From the NCBI RefSeq assembly GCF_902806685.2, contig NC_048539.1, forward strand, positions 8,382,501-8,446,500: a stretch of 64,000 nucleotides of DNA. Direction: 5' to 3'. The DNA is from Maniola hyperantus. Lineage: Eukaryota; Arthropoda; Insecta; Lepidoptera; Nymphalidae. The notes beneath the pieces are model-generated. The model did not search any database. It had not been told where the DNA came from and was given only the letters and a program-made list of their open reading frames with translations. Both the position numbers and the translations under genes were made by a program. Shown here piece after piece: positions 34,045-45,597 of the stretch (positions are counted from its first letter, which is position 1; each line of letters begins with the position of its first letter).

Positions 34045-34497
34045 CGTAAATAAATAACCTAATCTTTGGTATGACAGCTGACTGGGAGCTTTACTCTGTG
34101 ACATAAATCAGTTTACCATAGAGATAAAAACAACCATAGAAAACAACACAAAATAAAACGTACCTAGTGATTGGTAGTGAATTATCCATAGATTATCTAC
34201 TTATCACTCTTTGCTAAAACGTAGGTAGTGATTATATACCACAGTTATATACTCTTTGATAACCTCTATAAAGTGTCAATAACAATTAACAATATCCTTC
34301 CTATTCCTATTCCCTATATGTTATTGGTCTGTGATCCTTCCTATATGTTATTGGCTTACTGGTCTGTGAATAACAATAACAATACTTATTAATTAATTGA
34401 ATTATTATGTACTAAAATTATAATTATATAATTACAATTTACATTGGGTTGTACTTCTTTTAAGTACCTTATTCATATTTTATGATTTAATAGCAAA

Positions 34498-36886
34498 ATG
34501 ATAATATTCCTGAGTGAGTTACAAAAACAACACCTGAACTTACTACACCAGCATTCCACACAGGGTAGATAACTATATACTTACAGTACTTTTATAATAA
34601 TTATAATTACCTAGTAAATTCAATTTTATTATCTAGAAGGATCAGTTCCAAAATTTACATTTTAATTTATTTTTTTGTTACAGTCCTAGTAGATTTTTGT
34701 AAGCTTACAATAGACTATCTCAGTAATGGGGTAAATCAGAAGAAATGTGCTATAGCTGCAGGTAATCTTTAATGAGCTACTTACTAGCATCTACTTTTTT
34801 GTAAACCTGAAGTTAAGAATATTCTATTGTTTTACAGAAAAATTGGATATATCTGAAGTGGCTGTGCAAAACCTCATACATGCTTTAGCTTATTTGATTG
34901 TTGAAGCATGTAAACACAATGTTAGTAATTTTTTAACATGATTTCAAAGTATTGTACCTACCTATTCAGAAAGAGATCGATTTCATTTCTAGTCAATTAT
35001 GAGGGAAGTATAATTTTTGGAACATCATTATTATGTTATACTTACTTACTAACTTTTGCGTGCGTTGCAACTGTGTTACAAAATTATCTCATTTATAGCC
35101 TGTATTACTTTTAAAATAATTGAAAGAATTATTAAAATCAGTTCAGTTGTTTTGGAGTCTAGCAATTCATTATGGTAATGATCAACCCAGGCTAATTACA
35201 AATAAACATATTATTATTTTTGGTCTTTATAATATTAGTATAGATAAAACTGTCTGACAGGTCCTGGCTAAGTTGTTTATTCTTAAGACTAAATTAAATA
35301 TGTATTAAACACACAAATATTACTTCGAAAACTGCAATGAAATCGACAAAAAAAATTAGAAGTTACCTGTTTAAACAGACAAATAAAGTTTGCAAAGAAC
35401 ATAGTTTTGCTGTTTCTAATTAATTTACTTTACTGACCTTCACTACAAGTTACAATTAATTTCAGCTATCAGAAACTAATTTCCAGTCATCACTAGCTAT
35501 AGCAGGATTTTCCGAAGACAAACAACAAATTTTACTTAAATTATATAACACCAAAAAAAATGAAATATCTGCAGCTTTGAACTTGCTCCAGCAAAAAGAT
35601 CCTAGCTACCAGGATCTAACTTGGAGGTTTGAAATTCAGGTACTGTGATATAACTATCTACCAGTAGGATTAAATTTGCTCTTCCCTTCTCACTCTTGAG
35701 AGGAGACCCGGCTCAGTAGTGGGCCGGTAATAGGTTGATCATGATGATGAGGATTTAATAAGTAACCTTTATTGATTTTACAAACTAACAAACTACTTCT
35801 TATATAATAAACTAGCTTATGCCCGCAACTTCGTCCACGTGGACTACACAAATTTCGCACCCCTATACTACCACCCCCTTCGGGGTTGAATTTTTAAAAA
35901 TCTTTTCTTAGCGGATGTCTATGTCATAATAGCTATTTGCATGCCAAATTTCAGCCCGATCCGTCCAGTAGTTTGGTCTGTGCGTTGATAGATCAGTCAG
36001 TCAGTCACCTTTTCGTTTTATATAATTAGATTAAGATTATCACCACTATATCATCCTACAAATCCAACAACTGACTATAATGACTGACAAACAAAAGGAG
36101 TACAATAGCCTACCTACTAAGCCAATACCTACTTTGAATAAATGATTTGACTTTGATGTGCTTTGACTTTATGAGGTTCTGCCATTGATATTAATTACCA
36201 TGAGCAAATTCCTAGACAGGTAACAATTATACAACAGACCTTTGCAATTTTATATAACACACCAGGTGTTATATAAAAAATTAAATCGTAGGGTTAGTAT
36301 GAATTCAGTCAGTCATGAGTACACTAGCTTATGCTCGCGACTTCGTCCGTGTGGACTACGCAAATTTCAAACCTTTGTTTTACCCCCTTAGCGGTTAAAT
36401 TTTCAAAAATATTTTCTTAGCGGATGTCTACTTCGTAATAGCTATCTGCATGCCAAATTTCAGCTCGATCCGTCCAGTTGTTTGAGCAGCAGTCAGCTTT
36501 TCCTTTTATATATATATAAATCAGAATATAGATTAATATAATTTTTTTGTACTTATTATACTTTTCAACAGGTTGCTTCTAAAACTTCTCCAGAAGAAAT
36601 AGTACCAATGGTTGCCATAGATTTTGTACTGACAACACCAAAAAACTATGGACAGTATGAAAAAGATTACTCACAAACTTCACCAAAACACATAAATTCT
36701 GTATCATATTCAAATGTTAACTCTTCAATTCAAGATGCTAAGACGGCCAGTCAGTGCCAGCAGGTTATCAATCACCTTCTACTTCAGTGTGACCTACCAA
36801 ACTTAGTGCATCTAACAAATAGACTAGATGAAGCTCTTAAAGAATCTAAAAGTCAGCATGTACGTAAGGTGCAAAGGTCTTTATAG
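34498..36886 (+). CDS. COMMD2: COMM domain-containing protein 2
   Basis: Five exons: 34498-34564, 34684-34761, 34838-34920, 35466-35639, 36572-36886; 238 residues against about 199 in human. COMMD proteins form the hetero-decameric Commander core that, with CCDC22 and CCDC93, recycles endosomal membrane proteins. The order and spacing of LSELQKQHL, FCKLTIDYLSNGVNQKK, EKLDISEVAVQNLIHALAYL, FQSSLAIAGFSEDKQQILLK and LTWRFEIQVAS match COMMD2. The C-terminal COMM domain ends with NLVHLTNRLDEALKES before HVRKVQRSL. The extra length is a polar insert in exon 5 (about residues 150-195, many Ser, Asn and Gln). The last intron holds two helitron-like units. The gene is divergent from AP3D, with 2.3 kb between start codons. 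Confidence 0.9.
35685..35752 (+). mobile_element. SINE 3' end fragment
   Basis: CTCACTCTTGAGAGGAGACC and GGTTGATCATGATGATGA, as at the end of the 54270-54590 SINE. Just right of COMMD2 exon 4. Confidence 0.6.
35812..36029 (-). mobile_element. Helitron-like unit, CTAG end (type B)
   Basis: CTAGCTTATGCCCGCAACTT at the left; the type-B core and CAGTCAGTCACCTTTTCG at the right. In COMMD2 intron 4. Confidence 0.65.
36324..36522 (-). mobile_element. Helitron-like unit, CTAG end (type B)
   Basis: CTAGCTTATGCTCGCGACTT, the type-B core with AGCTCGATCCGTCCAGTTG, then a TATATATA end about 50 bases before COMMD2 exon 5. Confidence 0.65.
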
Positions 36887-36940
36887 TAAATTATAGATAA
36901 TAGAGTATAAGAGCCTATAAATGCCAGAACTTGTACTCGT

Positions 36941-36946
36941 AATAAA
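36941..36946 (+). terminator. Polyadenylation signal of COMMD2
   Basis: AATAAA about 55 bases after the COMMD2 stop. A second hexamer lies near 36996. Confidence 0.5.
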
Positions 36947-37269
36947 CCATTGTTATTATTGTCGTTAAACAAATATTTAGTATCTATGTAAATGTAATAA
37001 ATATAATATTTATAGTAACATTTCAGTATTACTTATTTGAAAATATTGTTTCTAAATGAGAGTATGAAAATTCTCTACTCAAATAAGACAGGAGATTTAC
37101 TTATTTGTATTGGAGATATATCAATGTAGATCTATTATGGTGTGTGCTAATGTTGGGTACCAGTAAGTGCCGACTTTCTTGAAGACTCAGTAAAAGCCGC
37201 ATAGTAGTAGCATCGTAGAACATCGAATGTGACCTATCATAATGGAATATAAAAGTAAGTATACCTACC

Positions 37270-37850
37270 TACATAAAAAACCGGCTATGTGCGTGGCGGG
37301 CCACGCGCAGTGTAGGGTTCCGTAGTCACAATCCTCGAAAAACAGATATAACACCTTTACCTGTGAACCCTTCTTAGCCATGATAGTTTTCCTTTAAAAT
37401 TGATTATATATACTAATTCTGTGAATTTTTTCACGTTCCCATATACTACCATTTGGCTGATAGAGGGGGGGGGGGGGGGCGGACACCACTTGACACTGAT
37501 AAAAATTAGCACTTTAAAACATCAACAACATTACAAACGGATCTAGAAATCGAAAAATGATGTTCCCACACCTACAGTATTTTTAAAAGACCTATTCAAC
37601 GATACCCCACACTGGGGTAATCGAGAAAAAAAAACATCACCACTTTACATGTAGGGGAGCTACACTAAAAAAATATTTATCAAAATTTTATTTCACCACT
37701 TTGTCGGCGTGATTAATATTTATACCCATGCCAAATTACAGATTTCTAGCACTAATAGTCTCTGAGATTAACCGAGGACGGACAGACAGACAGACGGACG
37801 GACATGGCGAAACTATGAGGGTTCTTTGTTTACTACGGAACCCTACAAAA
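37270..37850. mobile_element. Element with GGGTTCCGTA ends
   Basis: AGGGTTCCGTAGTCAC at the left faces CTACGGAACCCTAC at the right. A GACAGACAGACAGACGGACG tract lies inside near the right end. Related copies are at 47600, 53490 and 55930, and inside the foldback at 41131. It holds a run of 15 G. Confidence 0.55.
37465..37479 (+). repeat. Poly-G run (15)
   Basis: Fifteen consecutive G. The length is likely unreliable in assembly. Confidence 0.9.
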
Positions 37851-37854
37851 GTTA

Positions 37855-38000
37855 TAGCCTACGTATAGTACGCGACAGGGCGAAATGGCAATCGGTTCCC
37901 TAGGAAACACACCGCACCACCCACACTGCCCCCGCGCTAACCTGGTGCGCTAGGGATACAACTTATCGGTGGGAACGGCGTTCCGAACCAGTGGTAAATT
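37855..38000. repeat. Half copy of the GATGGCAATCGGG MITE
   Basis: GTATAGTACGCGACAGGGCG and ATGGCAATCGGTTCCC match the left arm of the element at 18664. The right arm is absent. Confidence 0.5.
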
Positions 38001-38075
38001 AAAACTACCTGACTATTCATAAACACTTGTAAAAAGTTTACATGAATAAAAAAACATTATATTCTATTCTATTCT

Positions 38076-38213
38076 ATCGACGTGATTTTTTGCATGGATT
38101 TAGTTTAGTAGACCGGAGAGTGACATAGGTTACTTTTATCCCGGAAAGTCAGAGTGCCTACAGGATTTTTAAAAACCTTAATCTATGCGGACGAAGTCGC
38201 GGGCATCAGCTAG
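38076..38213 (+). mobile_element. Helitron-like fragment (type A)
   Basis: From CGACGTGATTTTTTGCATGG to GCGGACGAAGTCGCGGGC and CTAG. The 5' end is missing. Confidence 0.6.
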
Positions 38214-38280
38214 TTGATAAATGTTAACGCTCTTCCAAATTTTCAAAATATATTGCAAAAATCGTCCATTTACAGTTTTT

Positions 38281-41098
38281 CTATGAAAATGAAATGAAAA
38301 TGAAAATCTTTTTTATTCGTATAAACTTTTACAAGTGCTTCGAATAGTCGGATGCATCTACCACTGGTTCGGAATGCCTTTCCTGCCGAGAAGAACCAGC
38401 AAGAAACTCGGCGGTTGCTCTTTTCAAATATTTGATATAGGTACAAGATTATGCCATATATAAAATAGTATTTGCAGTCTTGTGCGTTGCTGGAACGAGC
38501 TGCAGGTCAAATCCACGCTCTTTTATCATTTAGATAATCTTCAATTGTGTAATATGCTTTTTTCAGGAGCATATTTTTAATAGATTTTTTAAACTTGTGC
38601 AAAGGTAAGTCCAAAATAGTTTGCGGGATTTTATTATAAAAGGTAATACCCATACCCACAAATGACTTTTGGACTTTCCTGCGGCGGAAGGCAGGAGCTG
38701 CAAGTTTGTCTCTGTTTCTAGTTAGCCTATTGTGTAGATCACCAATTTTCTTGTAACTAAGAATATTTTGTCTTACAAAAATTATGTTATTATAAATATA
38801 TTGAGAGGCTACAGTAAGGATATCTATTTCCTTAAATTTCTCTCGAAGGGAATCGCGTGGTCTTAAGTTATAAATTGCGCGTATTGCCCTTTTTTGTAAT
38901 ACAAAAATTCTCCCAATATCTGCCGCTTTACCCCATATTAAGATTCCATAAGACATAATACTATAGAAGTAAGCAAAATATACTATCTTTGCGGTTTCCA
39001 CGTCAGTTAACTGCCGAATCTTTCTAACAGCGTAAGCGGCAGAGCTTAATTTGCTAACAAGAGTTGATATATGGGTGCCCCATTGAAGCTTCGCATCTAA
39101 GGTTATCCCCAAAAATGTTGTAGTCTCTTCTATTTTCAATGTATCGTTATTTATCATTAAATTAATGTTACTTGTGTTCTTGGTATTGGGCAGTGCGAAT
39201 TCAACACACTTAGTTTTTTTTGCATTTAAAAGTAAATTATTTACGGTAAACCAGTGAGTTACCTGAGATATGGCACTACTCACATCGTCAAAATTGTCTT
39301 TATTTCTATCAACTTTAAAAATCAAAGACGTATCATCAGCAAATAGTTCAATATCGCAAGTATTTTGGACAAAATATGGTAAATCGTTTATGTATACCAA
39401 GAACATGAAAGGACCTAGAATAGAGCCTTGAGGAACACCCATTAGTGAGGCTGATCCGGATGACTTTACATCGTTAACACACACTGTTTGAATACGATTA
39501 CCAAGATAAGACGCAATGAGACCAAGCGCAGTGTCTTTGATTCCGTAGTGGTTCAATTTAACCAGGAGAGTCTCGTTCTCAACGCAATCAAATGCCTTGG
39601 ATAAGTCACAAAAAATACCGATGGCATTCTGTGAGCCTTCCCTTGCACTGAATATATGCTTTAACAGCATTGCGGCCGCATCGGTTGTTGATCGACCTTT
39701 AGTGAAACCATACTGCTCAGAATGGAGTAGCTTATTTAGATTAAAATGCCGAAGCAGTTGGTTGAGCATGATTTTCTCAAATATCTTGCTCAGTGTTGGC
39801 AAAATTGAAATTGGCCTGTAATTATTTGGATCACTTCTGCAACCAGATTTAAAAAGAGGTATCAATTTACTACATTTCATGAGGTCTGGAAAGGATCCTG
39901 AATCCACAGATTCATTAAAAATTATGGCTAGATATGGCGCAATAATATCGATAATATTGCTGATTATTTTTACTGATAACCCCCATAGATCTCCTGTTTT
40001 TTGCTTTGTAAAGATTTGAACACTTTAATAATGTCATGTGGAGTAATGTATTCAAACCTAAACAAGACACCGCACTCAGCAACATTGGCCCTGAGTAGAT
40101 CATAGGCTTCTGTTGGCGAGGAACTAAGGGAACTAGTAGTGGTGACTGGAATATTCCGGAAAAAATTCTCAAATGTATTTGCAATTTCAATGTTGGAGTC
40201 AATAACACGGTTATTAATTTTAAGCTCCAATTTATTGCTGTCCACTTTTTGTTTCCCAATTTCTTCCGAGATGACATCCCAAGCTGCTTTTATTTTATTA
40301 TCAGAGTTAATAACTTTTTGTTTTATGAAAAGTGACTTTGCTTGTATGCAAACCTTTCTGAAGAATTTAGAATAATTTCTGACATATTCGACAAATGAGG
40401 GAGTGTAATTATATTGTTTTTCTGCATACAAGTCGAACAACTTATTTCTGCTTTTATAAATGCCAACAGTAGCCCAGTCACTAAATTTAAGATTTTTAGA
40501 CAGCTTTTTCTCTACAATTTTAAAAGTAGAATTAAATTGAGAGTTTATTAGGTCAAAAAAACATTATAGTGTTCATCCGGACCACCCTGTGTAAACTCGA
40601 GTTTAGGTAAAGCAGTTAAAACCTTTTGTTTGAACTGTTTTACCTTTTTAATGGTAACTGGCCTATATTTTATTAGCTTTGTTGTGTCTTGTTTATCACT
40701 GGGGACAGATATCATTTGTCCACAGTGATCGGATCTTAGATTCGTGATGATGGATTTTTCGACAATCGTGCAGTTACAGAAAATGTTATCTAGACAAGTG
40801 GCTGAATTTACAGTTATCCGTGTTGGTACATTGAAAATATTTTCTAAATTAAAGCTTTTAAATAAATTAAGTAATCTATCAGTGAAAGAATTGTGAAGCA
40901 AAATATTGATGTTAAAGTCTCCACAAATTAATATCTTTTTTGATGACCTACATATCCGCCTCAGGGCCTCCTCCATAACGTCCTCAAACAGAACAAAGTC
41001 ACCTGAGGGGGGTTGGTACACGCAGACTACAATATAACGCTCCAGCTCAACACAGGACAGCTCAATAGTGCGTTCCACCGAAAGAGTAACAATGTCTT
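38281..41098 (-). mobile_element. Non-LTR retrotransposon, endonuclease plus reverse transcriptase, frameshifted
   Basis: Read right to left, 41098-40548 encodes the last part of an APE-type endonuclease (VCVYQPPSGDF, ICGDFNINILL, RSDHCGQ). 40440-39970 is a linker in another frame. 39907-38507 is a full reverse-transcriptase domain (NNYRPISILPTLSKIFEKI, FCDLSKAFDCV, GVPQGSILGPF, FADDTSLIF) with its C-terminal thumb. Frame breaks fall near 40550 and between 39970 and 39907, and the 5' part is gone, so it cannot move itself. The 3' UTR ends in an ATTTTC-type tail near 38285. Jockey/CR1-like group; the clade is not settled. Confidence 0.88.
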
Positions 41099-41130
41099 TC
41101 CGTTCTTTATAATTAACATTGTTGCGAATA

Positions 41131-42686
41131 ATACAGGGTTACAGGAAAATAGGACACGACCCCGTTAAGGGGTTATAGTACAGGACATTAGCTATCAAAC
41201 GACCCCTAAAGTGCTTATGCGAAAGTGTATCGTTTTCGAGTTATTAATTTTTTTATTTTTTTCTTGGTAAAGGGGTGTTTGCCACTTTAATAATTAATAA
41301 AAAAAAGGAACAATGTATTTCATCAGATTTTTTTTAATTTCTAGCTAGTACATATCCTTGTTAATAATAAACAGTTATAAAACAAAAAAAATCTTCAAGC
41401 ATTTTAAAATTACAGCCCGAAAACTGTACAAGTTTTCGAATTTTAAATTTAATTCTTTGAATAACTTGCAAATTTTCTGTAAAAATTACTATGGCACTTA
41501 TCCTGCGGATTATTTTAAAAACATGTACGTTTCGTTAGCTATCCATTGGTACAAAAAATTACAAAAAGAAACATAAAATCAAGAAAAAATTACACAACAA
41601 ATAGACCAGGTAGAAAATTCTAGCAAATGCTATTGCCAAAGAATTAAATAAAAATGAATGCATGCAAAATCGTTGAAGACTATTTTTCAAAGAGGTCAAA
41701 AGGTAATATAAAATCAGTCAAGTGCGAGTCGGGCTTGCACACGAAGGGTTCCGTACCATCATACAAGAAATAACACTTTATTTTTTTTTAATTTTTATGG
41801 CGGCCATTTTGTAATTTTTAGTATTTGTTGTTATAGCAGCCACAAAAATACACATTTTGTGAAAATTTCATGTTCGTTCGTCAGTCCGCCCGTCTGTCCG
41901 GCCGTCCGTTTGTCTGTCAGTGGACTGTATCTCATGAACCATAATAGGTAGAGACTTGAAATTTTTACAGAATGTGTATTTTTATTGCCGCTATAACAAC
42001 AAATATTACAAAATAGCCGCCATAAAAATTAAAAAAAATTAAAAAGTGTTATTTCTTGTACGATGGTTCGGAACCCTTCGTGTGCGAGCCCGACTCGCAC
42101 TTGGCTGATTTTATATTGCCTTTTGACCTCATTAAAAAATAATCTGTAACGATTTTGCATTAAACTCGTTTTTACATTGATTCTGATTTAATTCTTTGGC
42201 ATATAGCATTTGTTAGAATTTTCTACCTGGTCTCTTTGATGTGTAATTTTTTGTAATTATTTTGTATCAATGGATAGCTAACAAAACGTAGATGTTTTTA
42301 AAATAATCCGCAGGATAAGTGCCATAGTATTTTTTACAGAAAATTTGCAAGTTATTCAAAGAATTAAATTTAAAATTCGAAAACTTGTACAGATTTTGGG
42401 CTGTAATTTTAAAATGCTTGAAGATTTTTTTTTGTTTTATAACTGTTTATTATTAACAAGGATATGTACTAGCTAGAAATTAAAAAAAAATCTGATAAAA
42501 TACATTGTTCCTTTTTTTATTAATTTTTAAAGTGGCAAACACCCCTTTACCAAGAAAAAAATAAAAAAATTAATAACTCGAAAACGATACACTTTCGCAT
42601 AAGCACTAAAGGGGTCGTTTGATAGCTAATGTCCTGTACTATAACCCCTTAACGGGATCGTGTCCTGTTTTCCTGTAACCCTGTAT
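41131..42686. mobile_element. 1.56-kb foldback element
   Basis: The left end ATACAGGGTTACAGGAAAA and right end TTTTCCTGTAACCCTGTAT are mirror images. Almost all of 41131-41870 pairs with 41955-42686 (for example GTCGTTTGATAGCTAATGTC on the right arm). The unpaired centre is a CCGTCTGTCCGGCCGTCCG tract. Both arms contain the AAGGGTTCCGTACCAT motif. No transposase. Confidence 0.85.
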
Positions 42687-43550
42687 ATGCTATAATTGAG
42701 TTTCTACCCGTACCGCTAAGCCACGCCAGGGAGATCGTCAATTTTTTTTATTTTGTAAATCACATGCACATTGCAGACTGTGTTCACGAGGTATTAAAGT
42801 CTGTTAATAACCCTCCTTTAGGCTTCGCCGAAGTCGGGTAAGTAGCAGTCAAGTTGAAATTTTTTGGTCCTTCGAGGTGGATTTAAAATCGAAAGAGGAA
42901 TTTAAAATACATATCTTAAGAGCTAACTTATTTATGTCACTATGTCAAAGTGCATCGACTAAAGAAGTGTCGAGGCCTTGGTGATAAAGAAGATCAAAAA
43001 GGTATGTCTAAAGGTTCAGAGATTATATTGTACGTCAATAAAGCATCGCTTTGTTCATTGAGTTTAAGCCTGTTGTTACTGTTTATGACCTACTTTTACT
43101 TAGCGGTTCCAGCGAGTACTTATTTCAGTAAGTCTTGTGAAGCTTAGCTGCATAACTATGTATGTATTATGATTTATGAGGTAAGTAACTGGCATACAGC
43201 TTAAATCGATGTAAAACTGAATATTATGCGCAACTTATGGATAAAAAAGTCGTTATTATTATAGCTATTGATTTATATTTGTACTATACCTATTCGAATT
43301 TGAAACTAATAGATAGTACCTAGTGGTTAAATATTATCTTTGTAAACAAATGAACAAAGCACTTTGAAATCAGCTAAATGTCAAATTGTAAAATTATGAT
43401 GTCATTTTTTAAAGCAATAATGATTTGATGTGGTTCAGTTGTATCATCTTGAATGAGTTAATGAACCAATTCCTACCTATTTACTTGTCTATTTTAAACT
43501 GAGCTTACACACTTTTTATTTAATATGTAGACATACGAGTATACTTTTTA
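42687..43550. other. Unannotated AT-rich stretch
   Basis: No gene or clear repeat. A small open frame at 42950-43147 has a hydrophobic segment but no recognisable family or splice context. Confidence 0.3.
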
Positions 43551-43858
43551 TACATCATCATCATGATCAACCCATCACCGGTTCAGTACAGAGCACGGGT
43601 CTCCTCTCAGAGTGAGAAGCGTTTTGGGCATAGTCTACCACGCTGGCCATGTGCGGATTGGTAGACTTCACACACCTTTGAGAACATTATGGAGAACTCT
43701 CAGGCATGCAGGTTTCCTCACGATGTTTTCCTTCACCGTTAAAGCAAGTGATATTTAATTAATTAAAACGCATATAACTCCGAAAAGTTAGAGGTGCGTG
43801 CCCGGGATCGAACCTCCGATTAGAAGGCGGACGTCCTAACCACTAGGCTATCACAGCT
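43551..43858 (-). mobile_element. tRNA-derived SINE, near complete
   Basis: Reverse complement of the 54270 copy: body with GTTTTCCTTCACCGTTAAAG and head with GTGCCCGGGATCGAACC and GACGTCCTAACCACTAGGC. Confidence 0.8.
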
Positions 43859-43954
43859 TGTACTTTTTATACAATCCATTTAAATACAATACGTATACGT
43901 ATAAAAAGTGATACCTAGACAGAACAAACAACTGTGTTCATCATACAAAGGATT

Positions 43955-44010
43955 GTCCAGAGTGGGAATCGAACCTATATGGTCCCGTCGTGTGCGTCGT
44001 GACCACGACA
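43955..44010 (-). mobile_element. tRNA-like SINE fragment
   Basis: CCAGAGTGGGAATCGAACC is a box B with T arm on the minus strand. The rest does not fold as a tRNA by eye. Confidence 0.3.
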
Positions 44011-44187
44011 CGTGAAATTGGGTTGATATATCGACAAATAAAAACATCAAATTAATCGTGGTATGTACCCGTTATCTACATTAAAATATTTCGTTAAACC
44101 ACGAAATAAGCTTAAAATCATTAATGTTTATAAGTAGGTAGATTCTAATAGGCATAACACTTTCATACCCATATTTTGTCCATATCA

Positions 44188-44340
44188 CTACCCATATTAT
44201 GAATGCGAAAGTTTGTTTGTTGGTTTGTCCTTCAATCAAATCGCAACGGCGCAACGGATTGAAATGATTTTTGGCATGGGTGTAGTTAAGGCCTGGAGAG
44301 TGACATATGCTACTTTTTATCCCTGAAAATCTTAAGAATT
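44188..44340 (+). mobile_element. Helitron-like fragment (type A)
   Basis: Carries ATGAATGCGAAAGTTTG, GGTTTGTCCTTCAATCAAAT and CTACTTTTTATCCCTGAAAA. The CTAG end is missing. Confidence 0.5.
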
Positions 44341-44954
44341 CTAGCTACGCCACAATGCATTAATTTCGAGAAAATGAGACTTGTGATTGCACGAGTTCAA
44401 CCTAAATGCATGTGTAAATGCCAGTTTGTGCTCTTTGCTTCAGACCTTGGACCTTTGACACATATTCAATTTTCTAGATGTAACGTCAGATCGATTTTCT
44501 TCGTATAAAATGTAGCCTATGTCACCATGCCGGACAATAACTACGAATCAATCAATTGACACCTCATTCATCAAAATCGGTCTAGTAGTTTAGGCGCTAC
44601 GGTGGAACACACATAGATACAAACATAACATACCTACATACATAGACTGCTAAAGTCACAACGCATCCTTTTGGCTTTGGTGTACATGGGTAATAAATTT
44701 TTTAAATGGAAAAAAACGTATAAGGTATTTCTTGGTAAGTAAGTAATAGGTAGGTATCATTTTTTTGTTAGTTTAAGGCACTGCGCAATGATTTAGCGGG
44801 CGTTTTTATTTGACAAAATCATCAGTAACCTACCAAGTTACGTAAAAAAGTTATTATCATGAACATGCTAGCCATCTGCTTATTTATAGCGAAGCAATAG
44901 CAATCATGATTCCGCAAAATCGGGATGTAGAGCGAGAGATATGAACTAGGGACC

Positions 44955-45013
44955 TATAAACAGTCTGCACACAGCCCTCCGCGTCGTCGTGTCCGTTCGT
45001 CCGTCAGTTCAGT
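44955..45013 (+). promoter_or_regulatory. Candidate core promoter of the ABCC gene
   Basis: A GC-rich patch in AT-rich DNA about 600 bases before the ABCC start holds TATAAA at 44955-44960. Two arthropod-initiator-like TCAGT pentamers follow at 45004 and 45009. TATA-to-initiator spacing is longer than the usual 30 bases, so these may not work as a pair. The start site is inferred only. Confidence 0.25.
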
Positions 45014-45597
45014 GCAAGAGCGGGTGAGGCGCGCTCACACGCTCGCTCAAACATACCGACCCGCTATTCCCATACTATCTGTGATATTGTATTCATACCG
45101 GCCTTTTTTAATTCGTCGTACTTAGCGTACTTTTTTCTAATTAAAAACAATTAGAGTACTGTTGTGTTACTAATATTATTAACTTAACGAGTGTGTAAAG
45201 TTCCTCAAAAAGCTATCGAATTGCCAGCGCATTATGCAATACAATTCCGAAAATTGTATTGAGATCAGTGATCGGTGTGCAGTGTGACACATAAAATACG
45301 ATTGGCAACATATAAACAAAAGGGACAGTGATACTATTATTGTGTTGTATAATGAATATGCTGCATATTATCTTAATTGGCATAAGTACTTAGCGTGTAA
45401 TGATTACTTAAATATTTTTTAATAATATTTATTCATCGAATTAAGTGGTTTCCATAGCAAAATATTCTGGTAAAAATATACGGTAACGAGTGGTAATTGT
45501 TTATTTTATGTGCTCTAAAATAGGGATACCTATCTAAGTGCGCCGTGCGGGTTTTTGTTTTTTCTTCTCAAAATTAACTTACACAAGAAGGTGCAAC

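Noticed and set aside
41358..41576. Frame of 72 codons
   Set aside because: Lies in the left arm of the foldback element, with no protein similarity.
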